A DNA stretch of 45,995 nucleotides from Candidatus Omnitrophota bacterium (GCA_903959815.1 CAJBYM010000084.1:1-45995); one strand, 5' to 3'; counted from the first letter of the stretch, positions 1-10,709 are shown. Translations and numbers: made by a program. The notes: a model not told the origin generated them from the letters alone.

Positions 1-327
1 AAATTTCAACAGACGCCGTTTGAAGCGATCAAGCTGATCAATGATTCCGGCGGGGTCGCGGTCATGGCACATCCTATTTTGACCCAGCGCGATGAGCTTA
101 TTCCTGAACTGGTTAAGGCGGGTTTGGGCGGTCTGGAGGCGTATTATCCCAATTGTTTGATGGCGAGTGTTAACTCTTATTTGGATATGGTTAAGAAATA
201 TGATCTTGTTGCAACAGGCGGATCTGATGCGCATGGTGCTTCGAAGACCAATACCCACATTGGAAAATCCTATGTTCCTTATCATTGGGTGGAACGATTG
301 AAAGAACGTGCGAAAAAAAGAATATGA
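1..327 (+). CDS. PHP-domain metal-dependent phosphoesterase, C-terminal part (5' truncated by window)
   Basis: The reading frame is open from base 1, so the N-terminus lies outside the window. The visible 108 residues contain the late metal-binding signatures of PHP phosphoesterases: GGVAVMAHP and, near the end, TGGSDAHG. Between them is GLEAYYPN, typical of the YciV/TrpH-like branch, which includes RNase AM and 3',5'-nucleotide bisphosphatases. These are cytosolic enzymes that hydrolyse phosphoesters with a multi-metal centre; the exact substrate cannot be told from the C-terminus. The stop codon overlaps the ribD start (ATGA), suggesting co-translation. Confidence 0.85.
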   Translation, partial: KFQQTPFEAIKLINDSGGVAVMAHPILTQRDELIPELVKAGLGGLEAYYPNCLMASVNSYLDMVKKYDLVATGGSDAHGASKTNTHIGKSYVPYHWVERLKERAKKRI

Positions 328-1406
328 CCTCTGATCAGAAATTTATGCAACGTGCGATCACTTTGGCGAAGCGGGCAACAGGTCATACCTCACCCAATCC
401 GCTGGTGGGCTGTGTGATCGTTAAGGATAAAAAGATCATTGCCCAGGGATGGCACAAGACCTGCGGCGGAGATCATGCCGAGGTGGATGCACTTAAGAAA
501 GCTGGTGTCAAAGCCAGGGGATCAACGATGTATGTGACCCTTGAGCCATGTGCTCATTGGGGGCGTACGCCGCCATGTGTGGATGCGGTTTTAGCCGCGG
601 GCATTAAAAAAGTCGTTGTGGCGATGCGAGACCCCAACCCTTTGACCAATGGGAAGTCGATCAGTAAGATGCGCGCACAGGGGCTTAAGGTTGTCACGGG
701 TGTATGTGGGGCTGATGCGCAGGCCATGAACCTTGCGTTCATTAAATATATTTCCAAAAAGATGCCTTATGTGACAGCCAAGATCGCGCAAACCATGGAT
801 GGCAAGGCGGGTGTTCGTGGTCGTTGTGTGCCATGGATCACGGCTCCGGCGACAAGGGCATGGGCTAAATTAAGACGCAATGAATTTGATGCGATCATGG
901 TTGGCGCCAATACCGTTCTTACAGACGATCCTCAGCTTAATGCACCGGATAAGGCGATCGTGAAGGTGGTGGTTGATGCGCGTTTAAGAACACCTTTGAA
1001 GGCAAAGCTTTTCAAGAATACGCAAGGTGTGAATATTATTCTGGTAACGACGGCTCTGGCATCGTGCGCGAAGATCAAGGCTTTTAAAAAGATGGGTGTG
1101 GGTGTGATGGTCTGCAAGGCCAGAGCCGGGCATGTCGATCTTAAAGCCATGTTGAAAGAGCTTGCAAAAAACGGACTTATCCGTATCTTAATAGAGGGTG
1201 GGCCGACACTTCTCGACGCTGCATGGAGAGGCGGATGTGTTGATCGCATGCATATTTATGTTGCCCCCAAGGTCATGGGCGGGGTCAAACCGGCTAATAT
1301 GATCGCAGGATTTGATATAGAAGCTTTGGCGGATACAAAAAGATTTAAGATCGTTCAAGTGGATCGTATTGGACAGGATCTTTTTATAGAGTGTGATGTG
1401 ATTTAG
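324..1406 (+). CDS. ribD: Bifunctional diaminohydroxyphosphoribosylaminopyrimidine deaminase / 5-amino-6-(5-phosphoribosylamino)uracil reductase
   Basis: 360-residue RibD, catalysing the second and third steps of riboflavin synthesis in the cytosol. The N-terminal deaminase domain (about residues 1-145) shows the zinc site HAEVDAL and PCAHWGRTPPC; the family usually has PCSH, so Ser is Ala here. The C-terminal reductase domain (about 150-360) has VGANTVLTDDPQL and ILIEGGPTLL. The ORF track begins at 285, but ATG 324 gives the canonical start a few residues before the deaminase core and overlaps the upstream stop. Riboflavin synthase follows after a 169-bp gap holding a large inverted repeat. 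ribBA and ribH are not in the window. Confidence 0.95.
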   Translation: MTSDQKFMQRAITLAKRATGHTSPNPLVGCVIVKDKKIIAQGWHKTCGGDHAEVDALKKAGVKARGSTMYVTLEPCAHWGRTPPCVDAVLAAGIKKVVVAMRDPNPLTNGKSISKMRAQGLKVVTGVCGADAQAMNLAFIKYISKKMPYVTAKIAQTMDGKAGVRGRCVPWITAPATRAWAKLRRNEFDAIMVGANTVLTDDPQLNAPDKAIVKVVVDARLRTPLKAKLFKNTQGVNIILVTTALASCAKIKAFKKMGVGVMVCKARAGHVDLKAMLKELAKNGLIRILIEGGPTLLDAAWRGGCVDRMHIYVAPKVMGGVKPANMIAGFDIEALADTKRFKIVQVDRIGQDLFIECDVI

Positions 1407-1425
1407 TGTTCATTTAATAGTTGGC

Positions 1426-1552
1426 ATTGCCGCATTACAGCCCTGCGGCATATCTTGTCGCTCAGACAGCAGAGACCGTCTTGTTTTCATAAGGAATGTA
1501 AGCCGGTCTCTGAACTCGCGCCTGCGATATGCCGCAGGGCTGTAGCGGCAAT
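1426..1552. repeat. Nested inverted repeat (long hairpin) between ribD and ribE
   Basis: The outer arms are 1426-1454 and 1526-1552. The reverse complement of the right arm matches the left arm over 27 bases except for a two-base insertion (AT) in the left arm. Inside sits a second inverted repeat, CAGAGACCG (1470-1478) and CGGTCTCTG (1504-1512). The whole could fold into one long two-part stem. It does not resemble an FMN riboswitch by eye, because the conserved RFN core is not seen. It looks like a small palindromic repeat element (REP/MITE-like), or a processing or terminator-like structure in the transcript. Only one copy was noticed in the window. Confidence 0.75.
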
Positions 1553-1575
1553 AGTATTCATATAATGGAGATGAT

Positions 1576-2160
1576 ATGTTCACAGGTATTGTAGAAGCGA
1601 TGGCGAAAATCAAGGGCATGCAAAAGCGTGAGAATCTTTATACGCTTGCGATTGAGAAGCCGAAAGCTTTTAATGATATTAAGATCGGTGATAGCATTTC
1701 CAATGATGGTGTTTGCCTTACGGTAACCGCGAATAAGGCGGGATGTCTGTATTTTGACCTGATGAAAGAGACATTGGATGCCACGACCCTTAAGCATGTG
1801 AGGCCGGGCCATAAGGTCAATCTTGAGCGTGCCATGAAGGCGGATGCACGCATGGGCGGACATTTTGTAACAGGCCATGTGGACGCTGTGGCTCGTATTA
1901 TGAAGGTGGTCGTGCTCCCGAATTATGTTGAGTATCAAATTGCCATTCCAAAATCTATCAGGAAGTTCATTGCGGCCAAAGGTTCGGTCGCGATCGACGG
2001 CATTAGCCTGACCGTGGGTGCCGTTAAAAAGGACTGGTTCGCTGTTTATTTTATTCCGCACACGCTTGCCGTTACTACGATCGGCACCAAGAAGGCAGGG
2101 GATGAAGTGAATATTGAGGCGGATCTGTTGGCCCGTTATATTTTAAATGCGAAAGGATAA
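1576..2160 (+). CDS. ribE: Riboflavin synthase, alpha subunit
   Basis: 194 residues, a typical length. The enzyme dismutates two 6,7-dimethyl-8-ribityllumazines into riboflavin plus the pyrimidine precursor. Two tandem lumazine-binding barrels are visible: the first opens with MFTGIVEA and has GDSISNDGVCLTVT, the second has GGHFVTGHVDAV and GSVAIDGISLTV. The start is fixed by the invariant MFTGIVE and a GGAG ribosome-binding site just upstream. It lies after ribD, separated by the inverted-repeat element, and three bases before fabZ. The symbol ribC is also used for this family in some organisms. Confidence 0.95.
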   Translation: MFTGIVEAMAKIKGMQKRENLYTLAIEKPKAFNDIKIGDSISNDGVCLTVTANKAGCLYFDLMKETLDATTLKHVRPGHKVNLERAMKADARMGGHFVTGHVDAVARIMKVVVLPNYVEYQIAIPKSIRKFIAAKGSVAIDGISLTVGAVKKDWFAVYFIPHTLAVTTIGTKKAGDEVNIEADLLARYILNAKG

Positions 2161-2163
2161 AAC

Positions 2164-2598
2164 ATGGAATTGAGCATTCAGGAAATTCAAAAGGTCATCC
2201 CGCATCGCTTCCCGTTTCTTATGATCGATCGCGTGATCGAACTGGTCCCCAATGAAAAACTTGTGGCCATCAAGAACGTGTCGGTCAATGAAGCCCAGTT
2301 CCAGGGGCATTTCCCCGACGAGAAAGTGATGCCGGGCGTGCTCATGCTCGAGGCCATGGCCCAGGCCGGATGTATTTATTTCTACTACTCGAAGAATATG
2401 CAGGGCAAGAACTTGATCTATTATTTGGCTAAAACAACAGCCAAATTCCACAGGGTTGTTGTGCCGGGTGATCAACTGCGCATTGAAGTCAAGACGGTCA
2501 AGTTGTTGGCCAAGGTGGGTTTTCTGGAGTGTAAGGCGTTTGTGGGGGATGAGATCGCGGTCGAAGCGGAGATCGGGTTTGGCATCAAAGAAGTTTGA
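2164..2598 (+). CDS. fabZ: 3-hydroxyacyl-[acyl-carrier-protein] dehydratase FabZ
   Basis: 144 residues with the complete FabZ hot-dog fold signature. The catalytic His is in [11 protein letters not shown] (about residues 12-22), followed by [21 protein letters not shown] carrying the catalytic Glu. It dehydrates 3-hydroxyacyl-ACP in type II fatty acid synthesis; in many diderms it is linked to lipid A genes, but no lpx gene is visible here. It starts three bases after ribE, so it is probably in the same transcript. The promoter for the downstream tRNA overlaps its stop codon. Confidence 0.95.
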   Translation: MELSIQEIQKVIPHRFPFLMIDRVIELVPNEKLVAIKNVSVNEAQFQGHFPDEKVMPGVLMLEAMAQAGCIYFYYSKNMQGKNLIYYLAKTTAKFHRVVVPGDQLRIEVKTVKLLAKVGFLECKAFVGDEIAVEAEIGFGIKEV

Positions 2599-2623
2599 CG
2601 TCTTAAAGCTTCAATGTTAGAAT
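2595..2623 (+). promoter_or_regulatory. Predicted sigma70-type promoter for tRNA-Pro
   Basis: TTGACG, a 17-base spacer and TAGAAT preceded by TGT (partly extended -10). It overlaps the fabZ stop codon and lies about 55 bases upstream of the mature tRNA-Pro 5' end. Start would be near 2630. Confidence 0.55.
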
Positions 2624-2637
2624 GGCAAATTCTTAAG

Positions 2638-2653
2638 CCCCTTTCCGAAGGGG
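2638..2653 (+). terminator. Short GC hairpin downstream of fabZ (possible weak terminator or tRNA leader stem)
   Basis: CCCCTT / AAGGGG six-base-pair stem with a TCCG loop, followed by GTTGTAAAATAAATTTT rather than a clean U-tract. It could end the ribD-ribE-fabZ transcript or sit in the tRNA precursor leader. Confidence 0.35.
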
Positions 2654-2677
2654 GTTGTAAAATAAATTTTCATATAG

Positions 2678-2751
2678 CGGGGGGTAGCGCAGCTGGCTAG
2701 CGCGCAACGTTCGGGACGTTGAGGTCGGGGGTTCAAAACCCCCCCTCCCGA
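2678..2751 (+). tRNA. tRNA-Pro (anticodon CGG)
   Basis: All arms fold. The acceptor CGGGGGG pairs with CCTCCCG (one G-U), the D-stem is GCGC/GCGC, and the anticodon stem CAACG/CGTTG encloses the loop TTCGGGA (anticodon CGG, reading CCG). The variable loop is AGGTC and the T-arm is GGGGG TTCAAAA CCCCC. The discriminator is A. The 3' CCA is not encoded, consistent with the CCA-adding-type enzyme at 6506. A T-rich run follows directly and may end transcription. Confidence 0.96.
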
Positions 2752-2794
2752 TTTTTTCTTGTTTTGTTCTGGCGCCTCCTGTCCATGAGGTCTT

Positions 2795-5608
<2,814 letters not shown>

Positions 5609-5612
<4 letters not shown>

Positions 5613-6499
5613 AAGCTCTGATCGCGGAATTCCTGAATTATCTTTCCGTTGAGCGCGGGCTTGCGAAGAATACACTTATGGCGTATGAGCGGGATCTTCA
5701 GGCGTATGTCATGTACCTTGAAAAGACGGTTGGTCTGAAAGATCCAAAGGGGATCAAGCATCCACATATCAGTGCGTATATGCTGGTTCAGAAGAAAGCC
5801 AAAATGGCCGCAACATCCATTTGCAGGAGTCTGGCCGCGATCCGCATGTTCCATCGTTTTCTCGTGCGTGAATCTTTTGCGACAGAGGATCCGACGGGTT
5901 TGGTCGATACGCCCAAACTGTGGCAGCGCATTCCGGATGTTTTAAGTCAGGTCGAAGTTGTCGCGATGATCAACGCGGCCTCAGGCAAGGACGCACAGAG
6001 TATCAGGGATCGTGCCATGCTTGAACTTTTTTATGCTTCGGGGTTGCGCGTTTCTGAATTGGTGGCGCTTCGCCTTGAAGATGTGAATTTGGAGACGGGG
6101 ATCGTCCTTTGCATGGGTAAGGGTAGCAAGGAGCGCCTGATTCCTGTCGGAGGAAAAGCGCGTGAGGCGATGGAGATCTATCTGACGAAAGCCAGGGCCA
6201 AGCTTCTTAAGGGGCGGGCAGACGGCGTGATCTTTATCAGCCGTCTCGGCAAGAAGTTGTCGCGGCAAAGTGCCTGGAAGACCATTAAATTTTACGCGCG
6301 TAAAGCTGGGGTTAAAAAAAATATCAAGCCTCACAGTATGCGTCACACGTTTGCCACACATCTTCTGGAGCATGGTGCAGATCTTCGCAGTGTTCAGGAA
6401 ATGTTGGGGCATTCGGATATTTCAACCACACAGATCTATACGCATGTGGATAAAGAGCGGTTACGTCGTGTGCATAAAGAATTTCATCCCAGGGGATAG
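5609..6499 (+). CDS. xerD: Tyrosine recombinase XerD/XerC family
   Basis: 296 residues, standard for Xer recombinases. The N-terminal SAM-like core-binding domain spans about residues 1-85. The catalytic domain carries the first Arg in ASGLRVSELVAL, then HSMRHTFATHLLEHG (HxxR), LGHSDISTTQIYTHV (His and nucleophilic Tyr), and ends RVHKEFHPRG. The HPR ending is more like XerD than XerC. These enzymes resolve chromosome dimers at dif with FtsK. No dif-like site was identified. ATGA overlap with the lipoprotein gene. It sits among housekeeping genes, so it is unlikely to be a mobile-element integrase. Confidence 0.92.
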
Positions 6500-6505
6500 G
6501 GTCAG

Positions 6506-7402
6506 ATGAAACGTGTTAAGTTTTCATTGTTTTCAAAGGATGTCCAAAATCTTTTAAAGGCTGTTGGTGCGCAGGCTGATCTTGCGGACATGCGTGCGTA
6601 CCTTGTCGGTGGTGCGGTGCGGGATATTTTTCTTCAACAGCCTAGCCTGGATATTGATATTGTTATCGAGGGTGACGGGTTCGCTTTTGCCCGTAAGTTA
6701 GCCACAAAATTTAAAGCTGAAGCTGTTTTTCATGAAAGGTTCAGGACGGCGGCGCTTACCCTCAAGGACGGGATGGTCCTAGATGTGGTGACCGCGCGAC
6801 GCGAGACGTATACCCAGCCGGGGGCTTTGCCTGATATTATACCTGCGACGATGAAGGAAGATCTTTTGCGCCGGGATTTTACGGTTAATGCATTAGCGGC
6901 AGGGTTGAATACGGATAATTTTGGTGTTTTACGTGATGATGTCGGAGGCTTGGATGATCTGGGATCCAAGTTGATCCGTGTCATGCATGAGCAGAGCTTC
7001 ACAGATGATCCGGGCCGTATTTTGCGCGCGGCGCGGTATGCCGTGCGGTTTGGTTTTCAGTTTGAGGCTTTGACGCAGGATCTTCTGGATCAGGCTGTGG
7101 CGCAGGATGTTTTTAAAACATTAACACCGGCGCGTTATTTTGTTGAATTGCGTCGCATTCTTGATGAGAAGGATCCGGCGCCGATCCTGGATCTTCTGTC
7201 GGCATGGGGTGCGATGCGTTATGTGACCTATGAATCCGCTGATCGGACCAGGCTTGTGGCCACAGGTCCGGATGCGGGTTGGGAGATACGTTTTGCTGCG
7301 CTTCTCAAAGGAACATCTGCCCTGCAGGCAGACCAGCTGGGTATGATTTTTAATTTAACCCGATCTGCACGACAAAAAATTGCTCAGGCTTTGCAAGCAT
7401 GA
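6506..7402 (+). CDS. tRNA nucleotidyltransferase / poly(A) polymerase family protein (short form)
   Basis: 298 residues. The head domain has YLVGGAVRDIF, the metal-binding pair LDIDIV, and RRDFTVNALA; the neck has DDPGRILRAARYAVRFGF. These define class II CCA-adding enzymes and bacterial poly(A) polymerases, which extend RNA 3' ends without a template. The single tRNA here lacks an encoded CCA, so a CCA-adding role is plausible. The protein stops about 100 or more residues earlier than most family members, so the body/tail is reduced. The two activities cannot be separated by eye. It follows xerD by six bases. Confidence 0.88.
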   Translation: MKRVKFSLFSKDVQNLLKAVGAQADLADMRAYLVGGAVRDIFLQQPSLDIDIVIEGDGFAFARKLATKFKAEAVFHERFRTAALTLKDGMVLDVVTARRETYTQPGALPDIIPATMKEDLLRRDFTVNALAAGLNTDNFGVLRDDVGGLDDLGSKLIRVMHEQSFTDDPGRILRAARYAVRFGFQFEALTQDLLDQAVAQDVFKTLTPARYFVELRRILDEKDPAPILDLLSAWGAMRYVTYESADRTRLVATGPDAGWEIRFAALLKGTSALQADQLGMIFNLTRSARQKIAQALQA

Positions 7403-7445
7403 TGAGTTCTGTTATGCTTGTGGGGTTAATCAAAGGATATTGACC

Positions 7446-7850
7446 ATGGACCGGATGGATAAGATCAATCAGCTTTTCAAGCGCGAGGTCAGCAGCATGA
7501 TCCTCTTGGGAGAGATCAGGGATCCGCGCATTAAATTTGTGACCATTACATTTGCCGACGTGAGCAAGGATCTTAGCTGGGCACATATCGGTTTTAGTAT
7601 CCTTTCGGAGGATCCTCGTGAATTGCAGGATGTCCAGGCGGGTCTTAAGTCCGCGAGCGGCATGGTGCGGCGTTTGATGGGGGAGCGTGTCAGTTTGCGT
7701 CACATCCCGCAGATCAAGTTTGTTTATGATGATACGATCGCCAAGAGTGTTTATATGACCAAGACATTTGAACAGCTTCAGCGTGAACGCATCGAGCGCG
7801 GCGTAGAGCCTGTGCCTGAGGTGGTTAAACAAGAGGGTGAGGATGCTTAA
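7446..7850 (+). CDS. rbfA: 30S ribosome-binding factor A
   Basis: 134 residues with the KH-like RbfA fold: MDRMDKINQLFKREVS near the start, GEIRDPRIKFVTIT, and SLRHIPQIKFVYDDTI. RbfA helps mature the 5' end of 16S rRNA and binds free 30S subunits. ATG 7446 is chosen because an AAGGAT ribosome-binding site lies about nine bases upstream; the track's 22-residue extension from 7380 does not resemble the family. In many bacteria rbfA follows infB; here a CCA/PAP-family gene precedes it, while nrnA, truB and ribF follow in the usual way. Confidence 0.93.
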   Translation: MDRMDKINQLFKREVSSMILLGEIRDPRIKFVTITFADVSKDLSWAHIGFSILSEDPRELQDVQAGLKSASGMVRRLMGERVSLRHIPQIKFVYDDTIAKSVYMTKTFEQLQRERIERGVEPVPEVVKQEGEDA

Positions 7851-7853
7851 GTG

Positions 7854-8816
7854 ATGCAACGTTCGATCCTCCGCACGATCAAGGCGCATACAAGATTTAT
7901 TGTGACCATGCATGTCAATCCCGATCCTGATGCGCTGGGCTCTGCCTTGGCCATGACGATCTTTTTACGTTCCCTTGGCAAAGAAGTCTCGCTTGTTAAT
8001 GATAGTGCTTATCCGTCGTGGCTTAGGTTCATGCCGCAGAGCAAGTTGTGCCGGGCATTTTCTGCGTCCCTTGTTAAGGCATTAAAACCTGAAGTCCTGA
8101 TCGTGCTCGATTGCGGTGATATTCGCCGGATTGGACAAGTGGCTCAATGGGCGGGCCGTGGAGTCAAGATCATCAATATTGATCATCATGTGACCAATAC
8201 GCGATTCGGTGATCAGAATCTTATTGATATCAAATCCTCCTCTACATCCGAGATCTTGTACGGGTTTCTTAAGACGGCACGTTGTCGATTGACCCGTGAT
8301 ATGGCGGTTGCGCTATATCTCGGTATTCTGACGGATACGGGGTCATTTGGTTTTGATTCGACCAGTGCCCATACCCATGAGGTGATCGCAGAGCTTTTGA
8401 AGTTTGACCTGCCTGTTGGAGAGCTCTACCGCCAGGTTTATGAAACAATGCCCAAGAATGACCTGAAGCCTTTCTTGTCGCTGATGAATACGCTGACCCT
8501 TCATCATGACGAGAAAATCGCTTGTTTGACAATTACGCAGAGTCAGGCCAAGAAGTTTTCGGATGATTTTGATCTTAAGGATAAGGTCTTTGGATTTTTG
8601 CGTGCGGTCAAAGGGATTGAGGTCATTATGATCCTGGCTGAACAGCAGAAGAAAAAGACGCGTTTAAATTTTCGCAGCCGCGGCAAAGTGGATGTTGCAC
8701 GTTTTGCGTCCCAATTCAACGGTGGCGGGCACAGGAATGCGAGCGGCGGGTTTTTGGATATGCCGCTTAAGCGTGCCAGGGCCTGTGTGCTAAAAGAGAT
8801 CGTGAAGGCTTTATGA
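7854..8816 (+). CDS. DHH/DHHA1 phosphoesterase, NrnA-like (nanoRNase / pAp phosphatase)
   Basis: 320 residues. The DHH domain shows HVNPDPDALGSALA, VLDCGD, and the name-giving NIDHHVTN; then DTGSFGF. The C-terminal DHHA1 domain has the substrate motif FNGGGHRNASGGF. NrnA-type enzymes degrade 2-5-nt RNAs and dephosphorylate 3'-phosphoadenosine 5'-phosphate. Start is ATG 7854 or the adjacent in-frame GTG 7851; a GAGG lies 8-11 bases upstream, so either is possible. It is placed between rbfA and truB, a common arrangement, and overlaps truB by ATGA. Confidence 0.93.
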   Translation: MQRSILRTIKAHTRFIVTMHVNPDPDALGSALAMTIFLRSLGKEVSLVNDSAYPSWLRFMPQSKLCRAFSASLVKALKPEVLIVLDCGDIRRIGQVAQWAGRGVKIINIDHHVTNTRFGDQNLIDIKSSSTSEILYGFLKTARCRLTRDMAVALYLGILTDTGSFGFDSTSAHTHEVIAELLKFDLPVGELYRQVYETMPKNDLKPFLSLMNTLTLHHDEKIACLTITQSQAKKFSDDFDLKDKVFGFLRAVKGIEVIMILAEQQKKKTRLNFRSRGKVDVARFASQFNGGGHRNASGGFLDMPLKRARACVLKEIVKAL

Positions 8817-9484
8817 CCGACGGTATCATTGTTGTGGATAAGCCTTCGGGGATGACATCGCATGATGTGGTGGCGATCATCCGTCGAAAGATCAGGCAAA
8901 AACGCGTTGGTCATGCCGGTACACTGGATCCTTTGGCGACAGGTGTTCTGGTGATCCTCGTTGGAAAGTCAACGTGCTTATTTGATAAGTTCGTGGGTTT
9001 TGATAAAGCTTATGGGGCCACATTAAAGCTCGGTGTGAAAACGCGCAGTGCGGATATTCAAGGCGAGGTTCTTTTGGAACGGCCTTTTGATGCTATTACA
9101 CAGGCGATGGTTTTGGCATCGTTTAAAAAGTTTACGGGATTGATCGAGCAGGTCCCTCCTATGGTTTCGGCGGTGAAGCATAAAGGTGAGCGTCTTTATA
9201 AGCTCGCGCGTCAGGGGATTACGGTTGAGCGCCCCTCTCGTCAGGTCAGGGTGGACAAGCTTGATCTCCTTGAATTTGCGCCGCCTTTGGTCAAACTTTA
9301 CCTGGCATGTTCTAAGGGCACGTATGTTCGTCAGGTTGCGGAAGATGTGGGTGAGGATCTGGGATGTGGTGCTTGCATCACCGAGATCCGCCGTACGCAA
9401 GTCGGTCCTTTTACCATCAATGAAGCTATAAAACTCGACGATGTCAATGAAACGCATATTCATCCGTGGCACCCTCCCGCATAA
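8813..9484 (+). CDS. truB: tRNA pseudouridine-55 synthase
   Basis: 223 residues. VVDKPSGMTSHDVV opens the domain, and the catalytic Asp is in GHAGTLDPLATGVLVI (about residues 33-48). Later KHKGERLYKLARQG and SKGTYVRQVAEDVGEDLG complete the TruB fold. It isomerises U55 in the T-loop of tRNAs. It is shorter than the roughly 300-residue forms and lacks the C-terminal PUA-like extension. Overlaps nrnA by four bases and the ribF start by about 40 bases. Confidence 0.94.
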   Translation: MTDGIIVVDKPSGMTSHDVVAIIRRKIRQKRVGHAGTLDPLATGVLVILVGKSTCLFDKFVGFDKAYGATLKLGVKTRSADIQGEVLLERPFDAITQAMVLASFKKFTGLIEQVPPMVSAVKHKGERLYKLARQGITVERPSRQVRVDKLDLLEFAPPLVKLYLACSKGTYVRQVAEDVGEDLGCGACITEIRRTQVGPFTINEAIKLDDVNETHIHPWHPPA

Positions 9485-10382
9485 GCTTGCCGGTTCTGTG
9501 GCGGCCATCGGTGTCTTTGATGGCGTTCATCGCGGGCATCAGAAAGTTATTCGTCGTGCTGTAGCCGAGGCGCGCCGCCTGGGCGTTGTTTCAGTTGTCG
9601 TGACGTTTGATCCCCATCCTGTGGACGTCCTTCATCCTCAAAGATTCTTGCCTTATATTATGACGCTTGAGCATCGCCTTGATCTCATTGAAGCCTTGGG
9701 GGTGGATCTGTGTATCGTTGTAAAATTTGACAAAGTTTTTTCTTCACAGCCGCCAGGGCTTTTTGTTCGTGATTTTCTGGTTGGTCAATTGAATGTTAAG
9801 AAGGTGATCATTGGCCGTGATTTTCATTTTGGCCGAAGGCGTAAAGGATCCACTGCGTTGTTAAAGTCCATTGGCCAAGAGGTCGGTTTTTCTGTTGAGC
9901 AGATGAATATAATAAAGAATACTAATAAAAATATAAAATCTACTTATATAAAGAAATTAATCTCCGACGGAGATCTTTCTTGCCTGAAGCAGTTTTTGTC
10001 CCGCCCTTATTCATTTTTGGGTGAAGTGGAAAAGGGTGATGCGCGCGGCCGCAAGTTGGGATACCGCACTGCAAACTTTAAAAAAGAAAACGTTGTTATT
10101 CTTCCTTCTGGAATTTACTTTGTGCGCGCTCATGGGGACAAAAAGGCGCATAATGGGTTGTGTTATATCGGCCGTAGGCCAACGTTTAAGCACGCGGATG
10201 CACAGGTTGTTCAGGAGTTGCATTTACTGGATTATCACGGCAATCTTTATGGCCAGAAGATCTGTGTTGAATTTCTTAAGAAGTTGCGCGATGACAGAAA
10301 ATTCTCCGACGGTAACGAACTTGTTTCTCAAATTGAATCTGATGTTAGGAAAGCCCGCGCATTCTTTGCGCGCCTGCGATAA
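9447..10382 (+). CDS. ribF: Bifunctional riboflavin kinase / FAD synthetase
   Basis: 311 residues. The N-terminal FMN adenylyltransferase domain has IGVFDGVHRGHQKVI, TFDPHPVDVL and DFHFGRRRKGS. The C-terminal flavokinase domain has GRKLGYRTANF, YIGRRPTF and the end ELHLLDYHGNLYG. Together they convert riboflavin to FMN and FAD, linking to ribD/ribE upstream. ATG 9447 gives the usual N-terminus; ATG 9441 is also possible. The start lies inside truB. The inter-domain segment around 9904-9960 is conspicuously AT-rich with a Lys/Asn/Ile run, unlike the rest of the gene, although the STYIKKLISDGDL segment still aligns with the family. Confidence 0.94.
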   Translation: MKRIFIRGTLPHKLAGSVAAIGVFDGVHRGHQKVIRRAVAEARRLGVVSVVVTFDPHPVDVLHPQRFLPYIMTLEHRLDLIEALGVDLCIVVKFDKVFSSQPPGLFVRDFLVGQLNVKKVIIGRDFHFGRRRKGSTALLKSIGQEVGFSVEQMNIIKNTNKNIKSTYIKKLISDGDLSCLKQFLSRPYSFLGEVEKGDARGRKLGYRTANFKKENVVILPSGIYFVRAHGDKKAHNGLCYIGRRPTFKHADAQVVQELHLLDYHGNLYGQKICVEFLKKLRDDRKFSDGNELVSQIESDVRKARAFFARLR

Positions 10383-10433
10383 TTCTTCATAAAACCCACC
10401 TATATTTTTCTCATTTTAAAAGTCTTCATTCGC

Positions 10434-10471
10434 CATGCTTTGATGCATGTTTTGAGGCTCGTTTTTGCCTC
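10434..10471 (+). terminator. Two small tandem hairpins after ribF (possible terminator)
   Basis: CATGC/GCATG (10434-10449) followed by TTTT, then GAGGC/GCCTC (10454-10471) with a T-rich loop. Stems are only five base pairs, so termination is only suggested by position at the end of the rbfA-ribF run. Confidence 0.3.
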
Positions 10472-10639
10472 TGGTGGAGTGGTTTTTTAAAGGATATTTT
10501 TTAAGTTAAAGCCTTTAAATTGATGGTCACTGGCCCTAGAGTGCTCATTTTCCGGCATTTAATTCTACCCTATTTGACGACGACAAAACACCCATTTTAT
10601 GGCCTTTAAAAAGAAATAAGAAAAGAGGTGGTTATTTTA

Positions 10640-10668
10640 TTGACAGGCTGGGGGCGCATCACTATACT
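10640..10668 (+). promoter_or_regulatory. Strong predicted sigma70 promoter of the dcw cluster
   Basis: Perfect -35 TTGACA, 17-base spacer, -10 TATACT. Transcription would start near 10675, a few bases before the MraZ-type repeats and about 65 bases before mraZ. Confidence 0.8.
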
Positions 10669-10679
10669 TGTGAATGTCG

Positions 10680-10709
10680 GTGGAGGAAAGTGGTGGAAAG
10701 TGGTTTAAG
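10680..10709 (+). promoter_or_regulatory. MraZ operator: three direct 10-base repeats
   Basis: GTGGAGGAAA, GTGGTGGAAA and GTGGTTTAAG follow each other without gaps, giving a GTGG core every 10 bases, once per helical turn. Known MraZ operators consist of several GTGG/TGGG-type repeats with 10-base period just upstream of mraZ, so this is very likely the autoregulatory site. It lies immediately downstream of the predicted transcription start, where binding would block initiation or early elongation. Confidence 0.8.

Noticed and set aside
1407-1575. FMN riboswitch upstream of riboflavin synthase
   Set aside because: The gap lies between rib genes, but the conserved RFN core is not visible; the sequence is dominated by the inverted repeat.
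1558-2061. 167-residue minus-strand ORF
   Set aside because: Antisense to ribE (riboflavin synthase); His/Arg/Ile-rich composition typical of a shadow.
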